NCBI GenBank assembly: GCA_002366725.1
Contig: DFBT01000080.1
Span: 2,487 to 9,808 of the forward strand
Origin: Caldifarciminota bacterium UBA3073
GTDB lineage: Bacteria > Hydrothermota > UBA3073
Reading direction: 5' to 3'
DNA: 7,322 bases
Below the pieces are notes generated by a model. That model saw only the letters and a list, made by a program, of their open reading frames with translations, was not told the origin of the DNA and did no database searches. This document shows positions 1 to 4,876 of the stretch, piece after piece. Both the position numbers and the translations under genes were made by a program. Position 1 is the stretch's first letter; every line of letters starts with the position of its first letter.

Positions 1-18
1 AAATCGCCTTTAATATGT

Positions 19-34
19 GTTATACGCCGCGCAG
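19..34. repeat. Distal cassette edge, start of a truncated attC-like site
   Basis: GTTATACGCCGCGCAG at 19-34 is the reverse complement, with one mismatch, of CTGCGTGGCGTATAAC at 1117-1132. Read on the minus strand it lies just downstream of the AbiTii stop codon and gives a GTATAAC core, the position and form of an integron R'' box (consensus RYYYAAC, one base off). Only 18 nt beyond it are in the window, so the rest of the putative attC cannot be judged. Confidence 0.5.
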
Positions 35-51
35 TCGTTGTTTCAAAGTGC

Positions 52-1068
52 TTAAACAGTTTGTTGTTCTCCACCGCCACTCTTTGGCTTCTTGGACAAG
101 CGAGCAATTTCTCCTAGAAAGAGATAAGTGTGTATGACAGCCAAGCGAGCCTCTTCTTTGGAAACGTCAGCATGTACACCTTTGCAGACCTTTTTGTAGA
201 CGGCATCTAATCTTGCAGCAAGATGCTCGATTTCTGAGACAATAATAGAAAAGCTCGAATCGCTACTGATTTTCTGTTCTACATATGCAAGCAGTCTGTT
301 CTTGTATTCCTCAGAACCTACCTTTCTAGTCTTCCTATTCGAATCCGTCCATGGCTGATCTTGCGGCGGGAAAAGGGAGTCTGCGACTGTCATTAATAGC
401 CGCCTGCAAGAAGTTAGGGCAGCCGCGCGCGATTCCGGTAAATCCTCATGCAGGCGTTCATTAATCGCAACCAATTGCTCGGCTGCTTTAGAGCAATGAA
501 TTCGAACAAAGGAATCTACATCTCCACGAGCCTGCTCGAAGATTTCCTCCGCAACATCCCCTAGCTCTATTGACAGGTAAATATCGGTTGCGTAATTATG
601 CAATGCTGATTTCAACGATGCGAAGAGCGCTTGGTTGTCGACGTAGTTCTTCTTCTGTTGAACTTGTTGGTTAAGTTGGCTCTCAAGAAGGGCTTCCGTT
701 GCACTCTTTTCAAGAAAATCCTTCGCTTTCGTAGCAATAGGACGAGACGAACGCAAGGCGTCAATTAACGCTTCATCTGACTTGCCTTGTGCTTCGAATT
801 TAGGTAGGCTTATGAAATAATATTTGCCGTCTGACGTAATTCGTCCCGCAGCCAAAGCATATTTCTTGCAAGAACCAAGTTGTTCAGGATTGAAACTATC
901 AGGATAACCACGTGTTTCAAGGTCCAGCCAAGTCTGTGCGTCAGTGTCTCTCATTAAGCGCGCCAATCGCTTTGTTTTCATCAGGATCGCTTCGATCGGT
1001 GCCCGAGAAGTCTCAAGCGATTCGAGTAGTTCCTGCGCAACTTTCCGAGCTTCATCAAGTCGAGACAT
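52..1068 (-). CDS. AbiTii-domain (abortive-infection-like) protein
   Basis: A 338-residue soluble protein with no signal peptide or membrane segment. Residues 3-55 match the opening of the AbiTii family as I remember it: an amphipathic helix with a LLESLETS segment, then KTKRLARLMRDTDAQTWLDLE and GYP, where an R/K-rich helix leads to a W-x-x-x-E-x-x-G-Y-P element. The middle (about 95-210) is helical. The C-terminal part (212-325, with CRRLLMTVADSLFPP, KGVHADVS-x-x-EAR and TYLFLGEIARL) resembles helical HEPN-like tails of defence proteins, but a clear R-x4-6-H catalytic motif is not visible. AbiTii belongs to a lactococcal phage-exclusion system; a defence role here is inferred. The ATG at 1068 is supported by an AGGAG at 1078-1082, 9 nt upstream. 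The gene lies between inverted cassette edges and reads away from the recombinase in the same direction, so the recombinase promoter could express it. Its word usage looks more GC-rich than its neighbours, which fits acquisition. Confidence 0.7.
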   Translation of the reverse strand: MSRLDEARKVAQELLESLETSRAPIEAILMKTKRLARLMRDTDAQTWLDLETRGYPDSFNPEQLGSCKKYALAAGRITSDGKYYFISLPKFEAQGKSDEALIDALRSSRPIATKAKDFLEKSATEALLESQLNQQVQQKKNYVDNQALFASLKSALHNYATDIYLSIELGDVAEEIFEQARGDVDSFVRIHCSKAAEQLVAINERLHEDLPESRAAALTSCRRLLMTVADSLFPPQDQPWTDSNRKTRKVGSEEYKNRLLAYVEQKISSDSSFSIIVSEIEHLAARLDAVYKKVCKGVHADVSKEEARLAVIHTYLFLGEIARLSKKPKSGGGEQQTV

Positions 1069-1125
1069 ATTTACATTCTCCTATTGAGTTACATCACACG
1101 TCGATCTGAAAAATGGCTGCGTGGC

Positions 1126-1183
1126 GTATAACTTGTTTATATCCGCAGTTAAGTGCGGATATACCTCCAACATGGTGTTATAT
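1126..1183 (-). other. attC-like recombination site (imperfect hairpin)
   Basis: Read on the minus strand this 58-nt segment has the layout of an integron attC. There is an R''-like box ATATAAC (1183-1177), an L''-like TGTT (1172-1169), a central stem of TATATCCGCA pairing with TGCGGATATA (1138-1147 with 1154-1163, 6-nt loop), an L'-like AACA (1137-1134) and an R'-like GTTATAC (1132-1126). The outer boxes pair over 7 positions with one G-T wobble, and the inner boxes over 4. Size falls at the short end of the known attC range. The boxes deviate by one or two bases from the RYYYAAC/GTTRRRY consensus, so the identification rests on architecture, on the matching edge at 19-34, and on the adjacent recombinase gene. 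Confidence 0.5.
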
Positions 1184-1204
1184 CCGAAGTAAACTTCGGA
1201 TATA
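1179..1204. repeat. Perfect 26-bp palindrome next to the attC-like site
   Basis: TATATCCGAAGT at 1179-1190 is followed by AA and then its exact reverse complement ACTTCGGATATA at 1193-1204. It shares the word TATATCCG with the neighbouring hairpin at 1138-1163 and overlaps that site's outer box. No T-run follows on either strand, so it is not an intrinsic terminator. It could be a second folded recombination site, an attI-like site, or the fused edges of a lost cassette. Confidence 0.6.
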
Positions 1205-1231
1205 CTTCCCTATAGCTGCTCTTTCTCGTCT

Positions 1232-1609
1232 TTATTTATCACTCCCTTCCATTTGTAAATTATCCAAAGGATTGACTATCTTCCCTATGGACTTTTTACT
1301 AACATGTGTGTATATCTCCGTGGTCTTTGAACTCTTATGACCTAACAATTCTTGTATATATCGCAAATCTGTTCCAGATTCCAGTAAATGTGTAGCATAG
1401 GAATGCCTAAGAGAATGCACACTTACATCTTTCTTTATTCCTACCCTTTTTACAGCATCTTCAAATATTTTCTCTACTGTTCTGGTGCTAATATGCCTAC
1501 TTTTCTTTTGACCCGGAAATAACCAATCCTTTGGTTCAGGATTAAAGGGCAGAACGACTGCAACCTCTCCAGACTGTCTATTGATTATTTTGATTCTATC
1601 ATCCCTCAT
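1232..1609 (-). CDS. Truncated tyrosine recombinase (catalytic C-terminal domain)
   Basis: A 125-residue protein, against about 280-320 residues for full-length relatives. It carries the second half of the tyrosine recombinase catalytic domain: H65-S-L-R68 in HSLRHSYATHLLESG, LGHKSSKTTEIYTHV with H91 and the nucleophile Y100, and a VNPLDNL tail like that of XerD- and IntI-type enzymes. The core-binding (SAM-like) domain, the first catalytic Arg and the catalytic Lys are absent. It also lacks the extra helix typical of true IntI, so I would call it XerD-like. Residues 1-25 (ending VVLPFNPE) look like the usual beginning of a full-length member, and PKDWLFPG at 26-33 like the usual middle, which suggests an internal in-frame deletion joined near residue 26 (inference). 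The start at 1609 has an AAGGA 7 nt upstream and a consensus promoter. It is unlikely to recombine DNA on its own. Confidence 0.85.
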   Translation of the reverse strand: MRDDRIKIINRQSGEVAVVLPFNPEPKDWLFPGQKKSRHISTRTVEKIFEDAVKRVGIKKDVSVHSLRHSYATHLLESGTDLRYIQELLGHKSSKTTEIYTHVSKKSIGKIVNPLDNLQMEGSDK

Positions 1610-1629
1610 TCCACATTCCTTTATCAGAC

Positions 1630-1658
1630 ATTATATCATTAAATGGAGAGAATGTCAA
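1630..1658 (-). promoter_or_regulatory. Consensus sigma-70 promoter of the recombinase gene
   Basis: On the minus strand TTGACA (1658-1653) and TATAAT (1635-1630) are separated by 17 bp, a perfect match to consensus. Transcription would start near 1623, leaving a leader of about 14 nt with the ribosome-binding AAGGA at 1621-1617. Because the AbiTii gene follows in the same direction with no terminator between, this promoter could drive both genes. Confidence 0.8.
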
Positions 1659-1697
1659 GGGAAAAATTCAAAAGAGAGTTAAACAGAGATCTCTGCC

Positions 1698-1737
1698 CCT
1701 GCCCGCCGGTCCCTACGGACCCGTATGGGCAGGCAGG
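1698..1737. repeat. GC-rich palindromic element
   Basis: CCTGCCCGCC (1698-1707) pairs with GGCAGGCAGG (1728-1737) with one mismatch, and an inner GGTCC (1708-1712) pairs with GGACC (1717-1721) around a 4-nt loop. It stands out from AT-rich surroundings and resembles dispersed intergenic palindromes (REP-like). There is no T-run, so it is not a terminator. It sits between two divergent promoters. Confidence 0.6.
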
Positions 1738-1795
1738 TTTGGCAGGAGGATATGGAGGGGCTCTTGAAGTTTATTTTGACCGAATGCAAAAAAAC

Positions 1796-1824
1796 TTGAC
1801 TTTTTTGAATTTCTGTGGTATAAT
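1796..1824 (+). promoter_or_regulatory. Near-consensus sigma-70 promoter of the leader and Myb-like gene
   Basis: TTGACT (1796-1801) and TATAAT (1819-1824) are 17 bp apart, one base from perfect. Transcription would start near 1831, about 209 nt before the start codon at 2040, so it produces a long structured leader. Confidence 0.75.
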
Positions 1825-1830
1825 GTCTGC

Positions 1831-2027
1831 GGTTTGCTCAGGTATAAACTCGATACCCTGCAAAATTTATTTTGGTTAGATATAAGACCGAGACTGCTTG
1901 AGAGGGTTTTTCCTCTGCGGTTCCCCCGTTAAATAAAGTACCGGGAGTGATTACTTGTACTTAATTTTGTAACTATTTAACGGGGTGAATCCGTGGTTGA
2001 GTTCTTTTACAATACCATAAGCTCTTG
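1831..2027 (+). ncRNA. Structured 5' leader or small RNA, family unknown
   Basis: This gene-free stretch after the 1796 promoter folds extensively by eye. A first hairpin closes with TTTGC/GCAAA (about 1833-1866) and continues through AGGTAT/ATACCCT. A second is TTGGT/ACCGA (about 1872-1891). A third has AGAGG/CCTCT around GTTTTT (about 1900-1916). The main stem is CGGTTC plus CCCCGTTAAATA (1918-1935) pairing with TATTTAACGGGG, a bulged T, then GAATCCG (1974-1993), about 18 pairs with two bulges. Inside it, AAGTAC (1936-1941) can pair with GTACTT (1957-1962). The GCGGT beside the main stem can alternatively close the third hairpin, so two folds compete. I do not recognise a known riboswitch or 6S, SRP or tmRNA features. 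No terminator precedes the ribosome-binding site of the next gene, so a cis-acting leader is more likely than a free RNA. Confidence 0.45.
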
Positions 2028-2039
2028 AAGGAGGTGTGG

Positions 2040-2414
2040 ATGGCGAAGAAATGGTCTGAAGAGGATATGGGTTTTTTAAGGAATAATTTCCTTTACAGGA
2101 GTAATGGCGAACTCGCCAAACATTTCGGAGTTACAAGAAAATCCATAGAGACGAAACTGCGCCGCATGGGTTTAAAGAGGGGAGATAAACTGCCGAGGAA
2201 TAGGGTGGAAACGAGAAAAAGGTTGTCGGCTGCACAGGAACAAAGGCTGAGAAAACAGGCAATAAAACTGCTGGAGGCAGGTTTAAAATCAATTTCTATA
2301 GGTAAAAAGAAAGAGGCAAAATGGCAACTCGCCAGGGTTATAAGAGAGTATCCCGACATAGTTGATATAGCCAGTGTGGCGAGAGAATACATGCAAAGAC
2401 TTAAAACAGAATAG
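2040..2414 (+). CDS. Myb/SANT-like small DNA-binding protein, unknown role
   Basis: A 124-residue basic protein. Residues 4-45 have the layout of a Myb/SANT-type helix-turn-helix: W5-SEED, FLRNNFL, ELAKHFGVTRKSIETKLRRMGL, as in bacterial and phage SANT-like proteins that scan DNA. Residues 50-66 form a basic linker. Residues 68-121 form two or three amphipathic helices resembling a TPR pair (AGLKSISIGKKKEAKWQLA, VIREYPD). I chose ATG 2040 because AAGGAGGT lies at 2028-2035, 5 nt before it; an in-frame TTG at 2025 would place that site inside the gene. It is transcribed from the 1796 promoter behind the folded leader. Its stop codon overlaps the first stem of the cobalamin riboswitch, so it may share a transcript with the receptor gene. 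A role in B12 metabolism is not implied by its sequence. Confidence 0.75.
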   Translation: MAKKWSEEDMGFLRNNFLYRSNGELAKHFGVTRKSIETKLRRMGLKRGDKLPRNRVETRKRLSAAQEQRLRKQAIKLLEAGLKSISIGKKKEAKWQLARVIREYPDIVDIASVAREYMQRLKTE

Positions 2415-2497
2415 GAGAAAGGCAGGGAAAGCGCGGTGTAAGTCCGTCAGAGCCCCGCTGCCGTTATACTCGGAATGCCTGTCAGACATATTCTCCT
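2413..2497 (+). promoter_or_regulatory. Cobalamin (B12) riboswitch aptamer
   Basis: Conserved cobalamin-aptamer blocks appear in order: GGGAA (2425-2429), GCGGTGTAAGTCCG (2433-2446, canonical GGTGNRAATCC), AGCCCCGCTGCCGT (2451-2464), and the B12-box region CGGAATGCCTGTCAGACAT (2471-2489). Helices agree: P1 AGGAGAA (2413-2419) with TTCTCCT (2491-2497), P2 GGCAGG (2421-2426) with CCTGTC (2478-2483), P3 CGG/CCG (2434-2436, 2444-2446) and P5 CCG/CGG (2461-2463, 2471-2473). A further hairpin GGAC/GTCC (2499-2502, 2516-2519) follows and may supply the kissing loop. CCGGG (2518-2522) can pair with CCCGG (2535-2539), which would undo the downstream terminator. This implies transcriptional attenuation: bound cobalamin stops expression of the receptor gene. 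Confidence 0.93.
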
Positions 2498-2533
2498 TGG
2501 ACCCTCGAGGGTGGAGTCCGGGATGATTATTTT

Positions 2534-2561
2534 ACCCGGGCATATCACCCGGGTTTTTTTT
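2534..2561 (+). terminator. Intrinsic terminator, riboswitch expression platform
   Basis: ACCCGGG (2534-2540) pairs with CCCGGGT (2548-2554) around the loop CATATCA, followed by eight T (2554-2561). It lies 37 nt after the aptamer and 114 nt before the receptor gene. I see no other good promoter between it and that gene, so the receptor appears to depend on read-through. Confidence 0.88.
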
Positions 2562-2565
2562 GTTT

Positions 2566-2600
2566 AGGTGGTAGGTGCGAGGTGTCAGGTATGGGGTGAA
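2566..2600. repeat. Degenerate 7-bp tandem repeat, AGGTGNN word
   Basis: Five consecutive heptamers begin at 2566: AGGTGGT, AGGTGCG, AGGTGTC, AGGTATG and GGGTGAA. The first four keep AGGT at the same phase. It lies right after the riboswitch terminator. Confidence 0.6.
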
Positions 2601-2645
2601 ATTGGTCATTTATATTAAATATTGGTTCTGGTCTTTCTTTTTACA

Positions 2646-2673
2646 TTTTGATTTTTGATATTTGATTTTTCTT
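2646..2673. repeat. Degenerate 7-bp tandem repeat, TTTTGAT word
   Basis: TTTTGAT occurs twice, then ATTTGAT and a decayed fourth unit, ending one base before the receptor start codon. The first 18 bases (2646-2663) recur exactly in inverted orientation at 4741-4758, so the receptor gene is bracketed by inverted copies. The repeat occupies the place where a ribosome-binding site would be expected. Confidence 0.6.
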
Positions 2674-2674
2674 A

Positions 2675-4711
2675 ATGGTGTGGCTTATATATATCCTTCC
2701 TCTTTTCCTCAGCGAACCCGAGATAAAGGTATCGGGCTATGTCAGGAATAAGGAGACAGGACTTCCCCTCACCCCCGCCAGTGTATTCCTTGAAGAGACA
2801 GAATACGGAACATATACGGATGAAAGTGGACACTATTCCCTGAGAGGCATTCCAGAGGGAAAATATATACTGACAGCAAGGATGATCGGCTTTGAAACCA
2901 TAAAGAAAGAGATAGAGGTGAAGATGGACAAGACCGAAAGGGTCAACTTCTATCTTATTCCTTACCCGATAGAGATGAAAGAGGTTCTGGTATGTGCCCA
3001 TTCCTCCGATATTACAATTATCACGAGAGAGGATATAGAAAAGACGAACCAGGATGATATTGGAGGAATCTTGAATTCTCTTCCCGGTATATCTGTGAGA
3101 AATGGTGGAACCTCAAAATTGATATCCATTAGAGGATGTGATCCAAACAAGGTGAAGGTGCTACTGGACGGGATTCCTGTAAACGATGAAGGGGGAGGTA
3201 CAGTTGACTTATCTGCAATTCCGAAAGATGTGGTTGAGCGGATAGAGATAGTGAAGGGGGGAATCATCCTCCACGGTGAAGACGCGATGGGGGGTGTAAT
3301 AAATATCGTTACAAGTATGAAAAGAGAAAGAAGAAGGGTGTGGATAAAGGTGGGAAGCTTTAATACACAAGACTATGGGATTGCATTTTCCCCATTCTTC
3401 TCCCTGCAATTCACCAAAAGGGATGACTTTATCTATAAGGACGGGTCTTCATTGGGCATGAGAAGGGAAAACTCCTCCTTTTCTTCGTACAACCTTTTTT
3501 TTAAAATTCCCCGCAACCTCGCAATACTGAAGACAGTCGTTGAATTCCATTATTTTGCAAGGGAAAGTGGAATGCCAGGTGCCATTGAACAACTTACCCC
3601 CGGGGCAACCTCAAGGGAGAAAAAGGCAGTGTTTCAGGGCGAGATAACCTTTCCTGCTATAACATCAAAAACATATCTCACGGGTGAGAACTGGGGGTAT
3701 GTAGATAGTCTTTCTTGGTCAAAGATGGATACTTATCACCATAACATAACATACGGACAGATACTCACAGGTAGATGGAACTGGCGAAATAATAATATAT
3801 CATACGGATGTTCGTACAGGAGGGCATCCCTTCTTGTAGATGACAGGATAAGACCAAAAAGCAATCTAAACCGAAAAAGGGACGAAGGCTCTCTATGGTT
3901 CAAAAACGAGACGAGATTTGGTTCTCACACAAGGTGTGTTATTACATCGTGTATAAAATACGATATGGTACAGGGTATTCCTCCGCTCACAATGCCAAAG
4001 ATGGGAGTTGCCATCTCAAAGGGGGAGATATATGTTTTTGGCCTCTGTGCGAACTGGGGCAAAAGTTATAGGGTTCCATCCTTTCATGAACTCTTCTGGG
4101 TGCCGGATATATTTGCTATGGGGAATCCCGACCTCTTGCCAGAGAGGGCAACAAACCTCGAATATGGATTGAATATCTCGCTTCCATTCTATGGAACGCT
4201 GAGGGGGGATATCGCCTTCTTTTACACCGATATATACGATGTCATCATCTGGAGGAGGAGACTCTACGACAGGTACTCACCAGAAAATGTAAGTCGTGCC
4301 CGAATCTGTGGAAGGGAGGAGAGAATATCCTGGGAGGGTCCTCAACTTGAGTGTGAGGTCAACCATACATACCTTAATGCGAGGAACTTTGGTGAAGAAT
4401 ACCATAGAAACCGGCTTGTCTTGAGACCCGAACACAGGGTGACCCTGAAGATGGGTGTAAAATTTTGGAGGTTCTACTCAAATCTTGAATGGAGATGGGT
4501 TGATAAGAGATATATTAGAGAGGCGAATACAAAGTGGCTCCCCCCATACTGTGTGATTGATGTAAATACCGGGATGAAAGTGAACCTGTTTGAAAAAGAA
4601 GTTGAAATAAGGATTGAATCCTGTAATCTCGGTGACGAGAATTACGAGATACTGGAGAGGTATCCAATGCCAAAAAGGTCGTGGACGGTGAGTCTTGATG
4701 TTTATTTTTAG
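2675..4711 (+). CDS. btuB: TonB-dependent receptor, probable cobalamin transporter (BtuB-like)
   Basis: A 678-residue outer-membrane protein, a usual size for small TonB-dependent receptors. A short hydrophobic signal (1-13) is followed by a carboxypeptidase-regulatory-like domain (18-95; GYVRNKETGLPL, TDESGHYSLRGIPEGKY). Next come a TonB-box-like EVLVCA (103-108), a plug (112-213; ITREDIEKTNQDDIGGILNS, LPGISVRNGGTSKLISIRG, VLLDGIPVN, VERIEIVKGG, GGVINIVT) and a beta-barrel (about 218-678) with FHELFW-x-PDIFAMGNPDLLPE and a terminal Phe. Such receptors import scarce ligands with energy from TonB-ExbBD; none of those partners is in the window. Cobalamin specificity is inferred from the riboswitch directly upstream and the beta-propeller downstream. 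An in-frame stop at 2663-2665 limits the start to 2675 or later, and no Shine-Dalgarno is visible. The signal peptide is unusually short. Confidence 0.85.
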   Translation: MVWLIYILPLFLSEPEIKVSGYVRNKETGLPLTPASVFLEETEYGTYTDESGHYSLRGIPEGKYILTARMIGFETIKKEIEVKMDKTERVNFYLIPYPIEMKEVLVCAHSSDITIITREDIEKTNQDDIGGILNSLPGISVRNGGTSKLISIRGCDPNKVKVLLDGIPVNDEGGGTVDLSAIPKDVVERIEIVKGGIILHGEDAMGGVINIVTSMKRERRRVWIKVGSFNTQDYGIAFSPFFSLQFTKRDDFIYKDGSSLGMRRENSSFSSYNLFFKIPRNLAILKTVVEFHYFARESGMPGAIEQLTPGATSREKKAVFQGEITFPAITSKTYLTGENWGYVDSLSWSKMDTYHHNITYGQILTGRWNWRNNNISYGCSYRRASLLVDDRIRPKSNLNRKRDEGSLWFKNETRFGSHTRCVITSCIKYDMVQGIPPLTMPKMGVAISKGEIYVFGLCANWGKSYRVPSFHELFWVPDIFAMGNPDLLPERATNLEYGLNISLPFYGTLRGDIAFFYTDIYDVIIWRRRLYDRYSPENVSRARICGREERISWEGPQLECEVNHTYLNARNFGEEYHRNRLVLRPEHRVTLKMGVKFWRFYSNLEWRWVDKRYIREANTKWLPPYCVIDVNTGMKVNLFEKEVEIRIESCNLGDENYEILERYPMPKRSWTVSLDVYF

Positions 4712-4740
4712 AAATAACCGCGAAACGAGAATGCATAATG

Positions 4741-4761
4741 AAATATCAAAAATCAAAAATA
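4741..4761. repeat. Degenerate 7-bp tandem repeat, AAAAATC word
   Basis: AAATATC, AAAAATC and AAAAATA follow one another in phase. The first 18 bases are the exact reverse complement of 2646-2663, on the other side of the receptor gene. The rest of the 165-nt gap to the next gene is AT-rich; it also holds two direct copies of TTTGATTAA (4844-4852, 4853-4861). I see no convincing promoter or terminator there, so the two genes are probably co-transcribed. Confidence 0.55.
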
Positions 4762-4876
4762 TTTAAGGAGAAGGTTTGTATAGTAGTTTACCGTATCCGA
4801 AAAAAAGGCATTAATTGAAAAGGACTTGCCATTTGATTTTTGGTTTGATTAATTTGATTAATTAATAGGGGGGTTT

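Noticed and set aside
1138..1204. Start of a CRISPR array from the repeated TATATCCG words
   Set aside because: Only two copies, each within its own palindrome, with no regular spacers and no cas genes.
1179..1204. Terminator for the recombinase gene
   Set aside because: The stem is perfect but no T-run follows on the minus strand.
1113..1340. 75-residue open frame on the plus strand
   Set aside because: It crosses the attC-like folds and the 3' end of the recombinase gene, with low-complexity hydrophobic content; a shadow frame.
1643..1879. 78-residue open frame on the plus strand
   Set aside because: It runs across the GC-rich palindrome and the 1796 promoter, has no family resemblance and no good ribosome-binding site.
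1831..2027. 6S RNA, tmRNA or another known structural RNA
   Set aside because: The open central bubble of 6S, a tRNA-like end of tmRNA and the SRP tetraloop motif were looked for and not found; left as an unknown leader.
2025..2039. TTG start giving a 5-residue longer Myb-like protein
   Set aside because: The Shine-Dalgarno AAGGAGGT would lie inside the coding sequence; it correctly serves ATG 2040.
4832..4866. A further 7-bp repeat locus before the propeller gene
   Set aside because: Only the first two units agree at period 7; the rest is better described as two copies of the 9-mer TTTGATTAA, so it was not counted in the family.
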